Source: an uncultured Rhodocyclaceae bacterium
Lineage (GTDB): Bacteria; Pseudomonadota; Gammaproteobacteria; Burkholderiales; Rhodocyclaceae
DNA length: 31,352 nucleotides
NCBI GenBank assembly: GCA_903950295.1
Contig: CAJBAP010000145.1
Coordinates: forward strand, 1-31,352
Direction: 5' to 3'
The translations under genes and the position numbers were made by a program. Of the stretch, positions 7,138-14,977 are shown one piece after another (position 1 is the stretch's first letter; each line of letters opens with the position of its first letter). The notes beneath the pieces were generated by a model. It was not told where the DNA came from and made no database searches. It saw nothing but the letters and a program-made list of their open reading frames with translations.

Positions 7138-9552
7138 ATGCTGCGCTGGATCCTCCTGCCGATCGCACTTGTCCTTGGTGGCGCCCTTGCAGCCGTCGCA
7201 CTGCTGGGCATCGTCCTGATCCTCGCTTACCCACGGTTGCCCTCGGTCGATGTGCTTACCGATTACCGTCCCAAGATTCCTTTGCGTGTTTACACCGCCG
7301 ATGGCCACCTGATCGGCGAGTTCGGCGAAGAACGGCGCCACTTCGTGCGTATCCAAGACGTACCTGAGATCATGAAGCAAGCCATCCTTGCCGCCGAGGA
7401 CGAGCACTTCTACCAGCATTCTGGCATCGACACCCTGGGGGTGCTGCGCGCCGCGTACGCGAACTTCATCGGCGGCGGCAGGCGGCAAGGCGCTTCGACG
7501 ATCACGATGCAGATTGCCCGCAATTTTTTCCTATCGTCCGAGAAAACGCTCACGCGCAAGATTTATGAGGCCATGCTCGCCTTCAAGATCGAGAGCAGTC
7601 TTTCCAAGGACGAAATCCTGCAGATCTACATCAACCATATCTACCTCGGTCAGCGCGCCTACGGCTTTGCCGCCGCCGCCCGCATTTATTTCGGCAAGGA
7701 TCTCAAGTCACTCGACATCGCAGAGATGGCCATGCTCGCCGGACTACCCAAGGCGCCCTCTGCCTTCAACCCGGTGGCCAACCCCAAACGCGCAAAATTG
7801 CGCCAGCAATATGTACTGCGCCGCATGCAACAACTCAGCTTCATCGACCCCGCACAGTTTGAACATGCGCTCGGCCAACCACTGCATGTACGGCGCCAGC
7901 TCGACAATTTTGCGCTCAAGGCCGACCACGTCGCCGAGATGGCACGCCAGATCGCCGTCGAGGCCTTCCCCAACGATGCCTATGTCGCCGGCATCAAGGT
8001 TATTACCACACTGAATCGCAAAGAGCAGGAAGCCGCCTACCGAAGCCTGCGCCAGGCCGTGCTCGCCTACGACCGCCGCCACGGTTATCGCGGTGCAGAG
8101 GCTTACGTAGACATGAAATCAATTCGTCGCGACGATGACGAGCAGATCGACGAACTGCTCTACGAGTTCGAAGATGCCGACGATCTGCGCCTCGCGCTCG
8201 TACTCGATGCCAACCCGGAGAAATTGCGCGTTTACCTGCCGGGCGGTGAAATCGTCACCGTCGAGGGCGCGGGCCTTAAGTTTGCGCAACGCATGCTCGA
8301 CGACAAGGCCCCCGCCAACAAACGTCTGCGGCGCGGTGCGGTCATGCGAGTGAATCAGGACAACAAGGGGATATGGCAAGTCACCCAGTGGCCGGATGTC
8401 GAGGCGGCATTCGTCGCCGCCAACCCGAGCGATGGTGCAATCCGCGCCCTAGTCGGGGGCTTCGACTTCAGTCGCAACAAATTCAACCACGTCACCCAAG
8501 CCTGGCGCCAGCCCGGTTCGAGCATGAAGCCGTTCATTTATTCAGCGGCACTCGAGAAAGGCTTCACGCCGCTCTCGGTATTACCGGACGAACCACTCTC
8601 GGTTTCAGCCGAAGAAACCGGTAGTCAAGCCTGGGAGCCCAAAAACTACGACGGCAAGTACGACGGGCCGATGACCCTGCGTACCGCCCTCGCCAAGTCG
8701 AAGAACATGGTGTCGATCCGGCTCATCCGCGCCATTGACCCGCATTACGCCCAAGATTACGTTACCCGCTTCGGCTTCGACGCCGACAAAAATCCGCCCT
8801 ACCTGACACTAGCCCTCGGCGCTGGCAATGTCACCCCCTGGCAGCACCTCACCGCCTACGCGGTATTCGCCAACGGCGGCTACAAGGTGGCGCCTTACAT
8901 CGTCAAGCAGATACTCGACGCCAACAACAAGGTGCTCGCCGAAACCACTCCCGTGCTGGCCGGCGACGAGTCACTACGCGTCATCGATGCGCGCAACGCC
9001 TGGGTAATGGACAGCATGATGCGGGATGTCGTGCGCCGCGGCACGGCCACGCGCGCCGGCCAAGCACTCAAGCGCACCGACCTGGCCGGCAAGACCGGCA
9101 CGACTAACGACTATGTCGATGCCTGGTTCTGCGGCTATCAGCCTTCGGTGGTAGGTGTCGCCTGGATCGGCTTCGATCAGCCGAAACGTCTCGGCAACGG
9201 CGAAACCGGCGGATCGGCCGCCCTGCCGATCTGGATCGGCTACATGGAGACAGCCCTCAAGGATGTGCCGGAAATGCACCGCGAAATGCCGGACGGCATG
9301 GTACATGCCGAAAGCCGCGATCCGGCAACAGGGGCGACCATCCACGACATCATCTACCGCGAAGCCGTTCCCGAACCTGTTGCCACCAGCGAGTCGCCAG
9401 ACCTGGCCGCCAAGACGGAACCTGCCCGCCAGGAACCACCCGCCCCCGTGCAAGACGCCCACCCCAAACTGATCGCCCCCGACCGGCGCGTAGCTATGCC
9501 CGGGGCAGCGCCTACAACGCCAACTGAAGCTCCGCGCCCGACTGCTCGCTGA
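7138..9552 (+). CDS. mrcA: Penicillin-binding protein 1a, bifunctional transglycosylase/transpeptidase
   Basis: Polymerises lipid II and cross-links peptidoglycan at the outer face of the inner membrane. From the ATG at 7138 the protein has 804 residues. A membrane anchor is at about 5-30. The GT51 domain is at about 55-230, with catalytic Glu87 in EDEHFYQH and the QGASTITMQIARNF motif. An OB-like insert follows. The transpeptidase domain has Ser461-xx-Lys464, Ser521-Lys-Asn523 and Lys652-Thr-Gly654. A Pro/Ala-rich tail ends the protein. A TTG at 7096 would add 14 residues before the anchor; I prefer the ATG because the anchor then starts at the N-terminus, though neither has a clear ribosome site. 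The last 41 bp overlap the end of cyaY on the other strand. Confidence 0.96.
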   Translation: MLRWILLPIALVLGGALAAVALLGIVLILAYPRLPSVDVLTDYRPKIPLRVYTADGHLIGEFGEERRHFVRIQDVPEIMKQAILAAEDEHFYQHSGIDTLGVLRAAYANFIGGGRRQGASTITMQIARNFFLSSEKTLTRKIYEAMLAFKIESSLSKDEILQIYINHIYLGQRAYGFAAAARIYFGKDLKSLDIAEMAMLAGLPKAPSAFNPVANPKRAKLRQQYVLRRMQQLSFIDPAQFEHALGQPLHVRRQLDNFALKADHVAEMARQIAVEAFPNDAYVAGIKVITTLNRKEQEAAYRSLRQAVLAYDRRHGYRGAEAYVDMKSIRRDDDEQIDELLYEFEDADDLRLALVLDANPEKLRVYLPGGEIVTVEGAGLKFAQRMLDDKAPANKRLRRGAVMRVNQDNKGIWQVTQWPDVEAAFVAANPSDGAIRALVGGFDFSRNKFNHVTQAWRQPGSSMKPFIYSAALEKGFTPLSVLPDEPLSVSAEETGSQAWEPKNYDGKYDGPMTLRTALAKSKNMVSIRLIRAIDPHYAQDYVTRFGFDADKNPPYLTLALGAGNVTPWQHLTAYAVFANGGYKVAPYIVKQILDANNKVLAETTPVLAGDESLRVIDARNAWVMDSMMRDVVRRGTATRAGQALKRTDLAGKTGTTNDYVDAWFCGYQPSVVGVAWIGFDQPKRLGNGETGGSAALPIWIGYMETALKDVPEMHREMPDGMVHAESRDPATGATIHDIIYREAVPEPVATSESPDLAAKTEPARQEPPAPVQDAHPKLIAPDRRVAMPGAAPTTPTEAPRPTAR

Positions 9553-9853
9553 AGCAACGAGAGAGCAACGCAGCCAGATCCTGCCCACCGCGCGCGTCGA
9601 GCCAACGCCCCCCGGCATCTGCAGGCGGACTGAAATGAAAACCACCGGAACGTGCCGCCACCCAGATTTCGCGCGCTGCCGCGTGGCGATTGACGATGAT
9701 CTTGCTGTCATCGGCAAAGACGACCTCGATGATTCCGCCCGGCTTCAATTCATAGTCAAAATCGGCGCCATCTTCGGCCAGAAGTTGCTCCAGCACATCC
9801 TCCAATCGCGCCAAGGTCTGATCTGCGAGCACAACGAATTCCTTTTCTTCCAT
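9512..9853 (-). CDS. cyaY: Frataxin-like iron donor CyaY
   Basis: A small cytoplasmic protein that binds iron and modulates Fe-S cluster assembly with IscS. The 113-residue product from ATG 9853 shows an acidic first helix (LEDVLEQLLAEDGADFDYEL), then the beta-sheet signature KPGGIIEVVFADDSKIIVNRH and EIWVAARSGGFHF. A GGAGG lies 4 bp before this ATG. The frame continues open to another ATG at 9895, but that would start inside the divergent lptM gene and has no ribosome site. The 3' end overlaps the mrcA 3' end by 41 bp. cyaY divergent from lptM and a lysine/DAP gene resembles the E. coli cyaY-lptM-dapF arrangement. Confidence 0.93.
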   Translation of the reverse strand: MEEKEFVVLADQTLARLEDVLEQLLAEDGADFDYELKPGGIIEVVFADDSKIIVNRHAAAREIWVAARSGGFHFSPPADAGGRWLDARGGQDLAALLSRCFSEQSGAELQLAL

Positions 9854-9889
9854 CTTGCCTCCCATTGCCTCCGTGTTAACATCGCCGCC

Positions 9890-10102
9890 ATGCATTCACC
9901 TACAAAACTTCTCGCCCGCGCCAGCCTGTGCGTCGGCTTCTGCCTGCTGCTGTCTGCTTGTGGCAGCAAGGGATCGCTGACCTTGCCACCCAAGGGCATC
10001 AACGCTCCAGCACCAGTCAAGGCAGCCCCTCCAGCCAAGGAGGCCCCGGCCAAACCGGCGGTCGATGATAACAGCGCACCTGCCCCAACTACCGCCCAAT
10101 GA
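9890..10102 (+). CDS. lptM: LptM-type small lipoprotein
   Basis: A 70-residue lipoprotein precursor. The signal peptide ends in the lipobox LSAC (Cys at about residue 22), directly followed by GSKGSLTLPP, which matches the LptM (YifL) pattern of Cys-Gly-x-Lys-Gly-x-Leu and Pro. The family supports assembly of the LPS translocon LptD at the outer membrane. The remainder is a low-complexity Ala/Pro/Lys tail. The stop overlaps the lysA start (ATGA), so the two are coupled. It is divergent from cyaY. Confidence 0.88.
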   Translation: MHSPTKLLARASLCVGFCLLLSACGSKGSLTLPPKGINAPAPVKAAPPAKEAPAKPAVDDNSAPAPTTAQ

Positions 10103-11370
10103 GCCTGATCACTAACCTCAACGACGAGGCGCGCGTCGAGGGCATCGCCTTGCATGCCATTGCCGATCGTTTCGGCACGCCCTGTTACGTCTATTCACGC
10201 GCCGCCCTGACTGCAGCCTTCGATGCCTACCGTACTGCCCTGGCGACACGCAACGCGCGCATCTGCTACGCCGTCAAGGCAAATTCAAATCTCGCCATCC
10301 TGAATGTGTTCGCCCGACTCGGCGCCGGCTTCGACATCGTCTCCGGCGGCGAACTGGCACGCGTCATCGCCGCCGGCGGCGATCCGGCCAAGGTCATCTT
10401 TTCTGGTGTCGGCAAATCGCGCGCCGAAATGCGGCAAGCTCTGGAAGCCGGCATTCACTGTTTCAACGTCGAGTCGGCGAGTGAACTGGAACATCTCAAT
10501 GATGTCGCCGGCACCATGGGCCTGCGCGCGCCCATCGCCCTGCGCGTCAATCCGAACGTCGATCCCAAAACTCACCCGTACATTTCCACCGGCCTGAAGA
10601 GTGCCAAATTCGGTGTGGCCTTCGATACAGCGGTCACGCTGTACCGCCATGCCCGGACATTGCCCAACCTCGCCATTCGCGGCATCGCCTGCCACATCGG
10701 CTCGCAACTGCTCGACCCGCAACCGGCCGCCGACGCAGCCGCCAAGGTGCTGGAACTGGTCGACCGCCTCGCCGTCGAAGGCATCAGTTTTGAACACATC
10801 GACCTGGGCGGTGGCATGGGCATTCGTTATCACCACGGTGCTGGGGGCGAAAACGTACTAACGACCGCCGACTATCTCGCCCCTTTATTGGCAACAATAG
10901 TCGGGCGCACAGAAATGCTCTGCGTCGAACCCGGCCGTTCGCTGGTCGGCAACGCCGGCCTGCTGCTCACCCGCGTCGAAGTGCTCAAGCATGGCGAAGA
11001 AAAGAACTTCGCCGTGGTCGATGCCGCCATGAACGATCTCGCGCGTCCGGCCCTCTACGATGCCTGGCACGACATCGTTCCCGTCAGAAAAGTCGGCGCT
11101 GGCGGGACGGCAACAGCATCGCAGCGCTACGAAATCGTCGGCCCGATCTGCGAATCCGGTGACTTCCTCGGCCATGACCGGGACCTGATGCTTGCCGAAG
11201 GTGATTTACTGGCAATCCTGTCGGCCGGCGCCTATGGCATGGCGATGAGCTCGAATTACAACACCCGACCGCGCGCCGCCGAGGTCATGGTTGATGGCGA
11301 CTGCGTCCACCTGATCCGCCGCCGCGAAACCGTCGCCGAATTGATCGCTCCGGAATCGCTGCTGCCCTAA
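10099..11370 (+). CDS. lysA: Diaminopimelate decarboxylase
   Basis: A cytoplasmic PLP enzyme converting meso-diaminopimelate to L-lysine. The product has 423 residues. Lys60 in CYAVKANSN is the Schiff-base lysine. HIGSQ, the phosphate loop GGGMG, Cys351 in GPICESGDFLG and Tyr379 in GAYGMAMSSNYN are all present. Residues 331-338 (KVGAGGTA) are encoded by a perfect copy of the family-A repeat. Compared with remembered Pseudomonas LysA, this region between AVR/PVR and the RY(D/E) strand is about five residues longer, so the repeat probably expanded a surface loop 13 residues before the catalytic Cys without breaking the frame. Coupled to lptM. Confidence 0.96.
   Translation: MSLITNLNDEARVEGIALHAIADRFGTPCYVYSRAALTAAFDAYRTALATRNARICYAVKANSNLAILNVFARLGAGFDIVSGGELARVIAAGGDPAKVIFSGVGKSRAEMRQALEAGIHCFNVESASELEHLNDVAGTMGLRAPIALRVNPNVDPKTHPYISTGLKSAKFGVAFDTAVTLYRHARTLPNLAIRGIACHIGSQLLDPQPAADAAAKVLELVDRLAVEGISFEHIDLGGGMGIRYHHGAGGENVLTTADYLAPLLATIVGRTEMLCVEPGRSLVGNAGLLLTRVEVLKHGEEKNFAVVDAAMNDLARPALYDAWHDIVPVRKVGAGGTATASQRYEIVGPICESGDFLGHDRDLMLAEGDLLAILSAGAYGMAMSSNYNTRPRAAEVMVDGDCVHLIRRRETVAELIAPESLLP
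11088..11111 (-). repeat. Family-A dispersed repeat, copy 2 (inside lysA)
   Basis: A perfect 24-bp match to the family, in sense with lysA. It is read in the same frame as the aroB copy (KVGAGGTA against KVGASGTA). Confidence 0.85.
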
Positions 11371-11396
11371 GCAGCGTGCGTCTCAGCCCGCCTGGC

Positions 11397-12743
11397 TTAG
11401 AGCACGTAGCGTGACAGATCCTCGCGCTTGGCCAGTTCGGCCAGACGCGCATCGACATAAGCGGCATCGACCTCCAGCCGCGTCACGGCACCTGCTGCAC
11501 CAGCAGCGAACGATACTTCTTCGAGCAACTTTTCCATCACTGTGTACAGTCGGCGCGCGCCGATGTTTTCGGTTTTTTCATTGACCTCGAAGGCGATCTG
11601 CGCCAGTCGGCGGATGCCCTCGGCGGCGAAACTTACGCTGACACCTTCAGTCGCCAGCAGCGCCTGATACTGGCGTGTCAGGCAGGCATCGGTCTGGGTC
11701 AGGATGCTCTCGAAGTCGTCGACCGAAAGCGAATCCAACTCGACGCGAATCGGGAAACGTCCCTGCAATTCTGGGATCAGATCGGACGGCTTGGCAAAGT
11801 GAAACGCCCCGCTGGCGATGAACAGGATGTGATCCGTCTTGATCATGCCGAACTTGGTGGTCACCGTCGTACCTTCCACCAGCGGCAGCAAATCGCGCTG
11901 CACACCCTGGCGCGAGACGTCGGCGCCCTGCGTCTCACTGCGCGAGGCGATCTTGTCCATCTCGTCGAGGAAGACGATGCCGTTCTGCTCGACGTTCTTC
12001 ATCGCCGCCGCCTTCACTTCCTCGTCGTTGATGAGTCGCCCCGCCTCTTCGTCAGCCATGGCCTTCAGGGCGTCCGCAATGCGCATGCGCCGGCTTTTCT
12101 TCTTGCCGCCACCGATGTTCTGAAACATGCCCTGGATCTGCTGCGTCAGTTCTTCCATGCCGGGCGGGGCGAGGATCTCCATGCTGGCAGTTGGTGCGAC
12201 AACCTCGATATCAATCTCCTTGTCGTCCAACTCGCCCTCGCGCAGCTTCTTGCGGAACTTCTGGCGCGTCGTATTTTCTTCAGGCGCTGCTTCGCCAAAA
12301 CCGGCAGTAGTACGCGCCGGCGGCAGCAACACATCAAGGATGCGATCTTCGGCGGCGTCGAGCGCACGGTCGCGCACCTGTTTCATGGCCCGTTCGCGCT
12401 CATCCTTTACCGCCGTCTCGGCCAGGTCGCGAATGATCGTGTCGACATCGCGGCCGACATAGCCGACCTCGGTAAACTTGGTTGCCTCGACCTTGATGAA
12501 GGGCGCGTTGGCCAGTCGTGCCAGGCGACGCGCGATCTCCGTCTTGCCGACCCCCGTGGGGCCGATCATCAGGATGTTCTTCGGCGTGATCTCGGAACGT
12601 AACGGTTCGGCCACCTGCGCGCGGCGCCAGCGGTTGCGCAGGGCGATGGCCACCGCACGCTTGGCACGCCCCTGGCCAACAATATTCTTGTCGAGCTCCG
12701 AGACGATCTCGGCGGGAGTCATCTGGCTGGTGATTTGCGTCAT
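11397..12743 (-). CDS. hslU: HslUV protease ATPase subunit HslU
   Basis: AAA+ unfoldase that feeds proteins to the HslV peptidase in the cytoplasm. The 448-residue product has Walker [10 protein letters not shown] at 61-69, the pore segment with the GYVGRD motif near 90, a charged intermediate (I) domain at about 110-240, Walker [12 protein letters not shown], sensor-1 [11 protein letters not shown] and a C-terminal DLSRYVL tail that inserts between HslV subunits in the family. The start overlaps the hslV stop by 4 bp. It converges with lysA across a 26-bp gap with no visible terminator. Confidence 0.97.
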   Translation of the reverse strand: MTQITSQMTPAEIVSELDKNIVGQGRAKRAVAIALRNRWRRAQVAEPLRSEITPKNILMIGPTGVGKTEIARRLARLANAPFIKVEATKFTEVGYVGRDVDTIIRDLAETAVKDERERAMKQVRDRALDAAEDRILDVLLPPARTTAGFGEAAPEENTTRQKFRKKLREGELDDKEIDIEVVAPTASMEILAPPGMEELTQQIQGMFQNIGGGKKKSRRMRIADALKAMADEEAGRLINDEEVKAAAMKNVEQNGIVFLDEMDKIASRSETQGADVSRQGVQRDLLPLVEGTTVTTKFGMIKTDHILFIASGAFHFAKPSDLIPELQGRFPIRVELDSLSVDDFESILTQTDACLTRQYQALLATEGVSVSFAAEGIRRLAQIAFEVNEKTENIGARRLYTVMEKLLEEVSFAAGAAGAVTRLEVDAAYVDARLAELAKREDLSRYVL

Positions 12744-13276
12744 TCCAGCACCTCAATGAGGTGGTTCTGGTTGGTGTAGATACAGAGGTCACCGGCAATC
12801 TCCAGCGACTTCTTGACGATCTCGGCCGGTGTGAGCTCCGTGTTTTCCAACAAGGCCCGTGCGGCAGATTGTGCAAAAGCGCCGCCGCTACCGATGGCGA
12901 CGATGCCCAGTTCCGGCTCCAGCACGTCGCCGTTGCCGGTAATCACCAGCGAGTGCTCGCGGTCGGCTACGGCGAGCATCGCCTCCAGTCGGCGCAGCAT
13001 GCGGTCGGTGCGCCAGTCTTTCGCCAGTTCGACTGCCGAGCGCAACAGGTTGCCCTGGTGCTTTTCCAGCTTGGCCTCGAAGCGTTCGAACAAGGTAAAA
13101 GCGTCGGCCGTACCGCCGGCAAAGCCCGCCAGAATCTGTTCGCCATACAACCGTCGCACCTTGCGTGCGGTAGCCTTGATGACGATGTTGCCGAGCGTGA
13201 CCTGGCCGTCGCCGCCGAGCGCAACGACATTGCCGCGCCGCACGGACAGGATGGTGGTGCCGCGATACTGCTCCAT
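12740..13276 (-). CDS. hslV: HslUV protease peptidase subunit HslV
   Basis: N-terminal threonine peptidase of the HslUV complex. Starting at ATG 13276 the product is 178 residues ([15 protein letters not shown]). The catalytic Thr follows the short MEQYRG propeptide, a form common in betaproteobacteria. [11 protein letters not shown] and [16 protein letters not shown] are family blocks. The frame stays open upstream to 13387, but that extension crosses the end of znuB and a repeat, so it is not used. A TAAAAT about 30 bp before the ATG could be the -10 box; no heat-shock type -35/-10 pair is convincing. Coupled to hslU. Confidence 0.96.
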   Translation of the reverse strand: MEQYRGTTILSVRRGNVVALGGDGQVTLGNIVIKATARKVRRLYGEQILAGFAGGTADAFTLFERFEAKLEKHQGNLLRSAVELAKDWRTDRMLRRLEAMLAVADREHSLVITGNGDVLEPELGIVAIGSGGAFAQSAARALLENTELTPAEIVKKSLEIAGDLCIYTNQNHLIEVLE

Positions 13277-13308
13277 GGAGGCCGCTTTCAAAATTTGGAG
13301 CGGCGATT

Positions 13309-14076
13309 TTACTCCCCGGGAAAGTCGGCGCTGACGGGACGGCGGGAGAATGCTGCCAGCGCGATGAAGCTGATGCCGACCAGACAACAGACGATGGCAG
13401 CCCCTGCCGGCAGATCCGCGACGGCCGACAGCGTCAGGCCGACCACATACGCGAGCATGCCGATACAGTAGGCCGCAGCAAGACGCCGGTGCCGCAAATT
13501 GCTCACCGCCACCGCCGGTGCAATCAGGCTGGCGAAGACCAGCAGCACCCCGACGAGTTGCACCGAAGCGGTCACCGTCAGCGCGAACAGCAGGTAGAAG
13601 CCAATGCGACCCAACTTTTCACGCACGAAAAACCACAACGTCAGAATTAGCCCATACAGCACCGCCACAGGCAGAAGTTGCGCCCAGCCGACCCAAAGAA
13701 TTTGTCCGGCCAGCAAGTCATGCAAGTGTTCGCCGCCATGCGGGTTGCCGGCCATTAGCAGTATGCCGGCGGCGGCGGCGGTGACAAACAGGAGGCCGAT
13801 CAATGCCTCCTGTACCGCCGGCCAGCGGCGCTCGGTCCAGTGCAACAACAGCGCGCCACCCAGCGCGGCACCGGCGGCCGCTGCCTGCACGGCGAGCGGC
13901 GCCTGCCAATCCATCATCAGCGCGACCATCACCCCCAGGCCGGCCACCTGCGCGATGGCAAGATCGATGAAGATGATGCCGCGCTTCAAGACTTCCATGC
14001 CGAGCGGCACATGCGTGGCCAGCACCAGCAGGCCGGCCGCCAGCGGCGCGGCGAGCAAGCCGAAGTCGATGTTCAC
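13309..14076 (-). CDS. znuB: Metal (zinc) ABC transporter permease ZnuB-like
   Basis: A 255-residue inner-membrane permease of the ABC-3 family, with about 7-8 hydrophobic segments and the family patterns [20 protein letters not shown] and [18 protein letters not shown]. The GTG start at 14076 overlaps the znuA stop (GTGA); the open frame continues upstream but only as a shadow of znuA. The last residues, [11 protein letters not shown], are encoded by a copy of the family-A repeat, so the C-terminal tail appears recruited from it. No znuC-type ATPase lies next to it, which is unusual. Placement behind zur and znuA argues for zinc, though manganese cannot be excluded from sequence. Confidence 0.88.
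   Translation of the reverse strand: MNIDFGLLAAPLAAGLLVLATHVPLGMEVLKRGIIFIDLAIAQVAGLGVMVALMMDWQAPLAVQAAAAGAALGGALLLHWTERRWPAVQEALIGLLFVTAAAAGILLMAGNPHGGEHLHDLLAGQILWVGWAQLLPVAVLYGLILTLWFFVREKLGRIGFYLLFALTVTASVQLVGVLLVFASLIAPAVAVSNLRHRRLAAAYCIGMLAYVVGLTLSAVADLPAGAAIVCCLVGISFIALAAFSRRPVSADFPGE
13321..13343 (-). repeat. Family-A dispersed repeat, copy 3 (znuB 3' end)
   Basis: 23 bp matching the family with one difference. It encodes RPVSADF at the ZnuB C-terminus, with the stop codon 10-12 bp downstream. Confidence 0.8.
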
Positions 14077-14966
14077 TTCAGCGCCGCCAGAAGGCGTTCG
14101 ACGGTATCGTCGAACAGACCGAACAGATCCTTGGCCTTGTCGCTGCCGCCGACAGTGAAGGGCACGACGGCCACCGGAACTTTCGCCTCGCGACCGAACC
14201 ACTCGGCGGCCTGCGGCGACTGATAGGCCGCGCGCATCACCAGTTTCGGCGGATTGGCCGCCACTTGGGCGAGCAATTTGCCAAGATAGGCGACCGACGG
14301 TTCGACACCCGGCTTGGGTTCGAGCGTCGCCACCTCCTTCAGGCCGAGCCAGTCTTGCAGATACGGAAACGCCTTGTGCTGCACGACGATCGGTAGCCCG
14401 CGCAGGGGAGCCGCCTGCTTTTCCCAGCGCGCGAGCGCGACGCGCCAGCGCTCGGCGAAGGACTTCCAGTTCGCCTCGAAGGTTTTCGCGTCGGCCGGCG
14501 AAAGCTCCGCCATACGCGCGGCCAGCGCGGCGCCAACCAGCAGGAAGTTGCGCGGATCGGTCTGGATGTGCGGGTTGCCGGACGCATGCACGTCGCCATC
14601 GGCGCGGTCGAGCCGGCTCGGCAATTCGAGCATGCGCACATGCTGTGCCGCCTCGAAATAGCCCCGCTGGCCGGGCTGGATGCGTGGATTGCCGGATTCG
14701 CGTTGTACCAGCGGCAGCCAACCGATCTCCAGTTCGGCGCCAGTGGCGGCGACGAGGTCAGCATCACGCGTCCGGGCGATCAGCGAGGGCCGCGCCTGGA
14801 TGTGGTGCGGGTCTTGCAGGCCCGTCGTGTCAACGAATACTTCGACCTTGTCACTACCGATTTCCCGCGCCAGCGCGCCCCATTCTGGCACGCTGGCGAA
14901 GATTTTCAGCGTCGCCTGCGCGGGCAAGGAAAGCAGGGCCGTGAGCAGAAGAATGAGCGTTTTCAT
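14073..14966 (-). CDS. znuA: Metal ABC transporter substrate-binding protein ZnuA-like
   Basis: Periplasmic metal-binding lipocalin-unrelated cluster A-I binding protein of 297 residues. It has a signal peptide cleaved near residue 18 (LPAQA). Candidate metal ligands are His54/His55 in DPHHIQ, a His in GNPHIQTDPRN near 137, and a His in VVQHKAFPYLQDW near 205; an Asp/Glu ligand is not obvious. There is no long His-rich loop as in E. coli ZnuA. A strong AGGAGG ribosome site lies 7 bp before the ATG. It starts 11 bp after the porin-like gene and overlaps znuB. Zinc specificity is inferred from the Zur context. Confidence 0.88.
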   Translation of the reverse strand: MKTLILLLTALLSLPAQATLKIFASVPEWGALAREIGSDKVEVFVDTTGLQDPHHIQARPSLIARTRDADLVAATGAELEIGWLPLVQRESGNPRIQPGQRGYFEAAQHVRMLELPSRLDRADGDVHASGNPHIQTDPRNFLLVGAALAARMAELSPADAKTFEANWKSFAERWRVALARWEKQAAPLRGLPIVVQHKAFPYLQDWLGLKEVATLEPKPGVEPSVAYLGKLLAQVAANPPKLVMRAAYQSPQAAEWFGREAKVPVAVVPFTVGGSDKAKDLFGLFDDTVERLLAALK

Positions 14967-14977
14967 GATGCACCTCC

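Noticed and set aside
9854..9895. Upstream ATG for cyaY
   Set aside because: It would overlap the lptM start and lacks a ribosome site, whereas GGAGG precedes the ATG at 9853.
13277..13387. N-terminal extension of HslV
   Set aside because: It would cross the znuB stop and a dispersed repeat; the family starts with MEQYxGTT, present at 13276.
14077..14721. Upstream extension of the ZnuB frame
   Set aside because: It is a shadow of znuA with Arg/Ala-rich content; the GTG overlapping the znuA stop gives the normal permease length.
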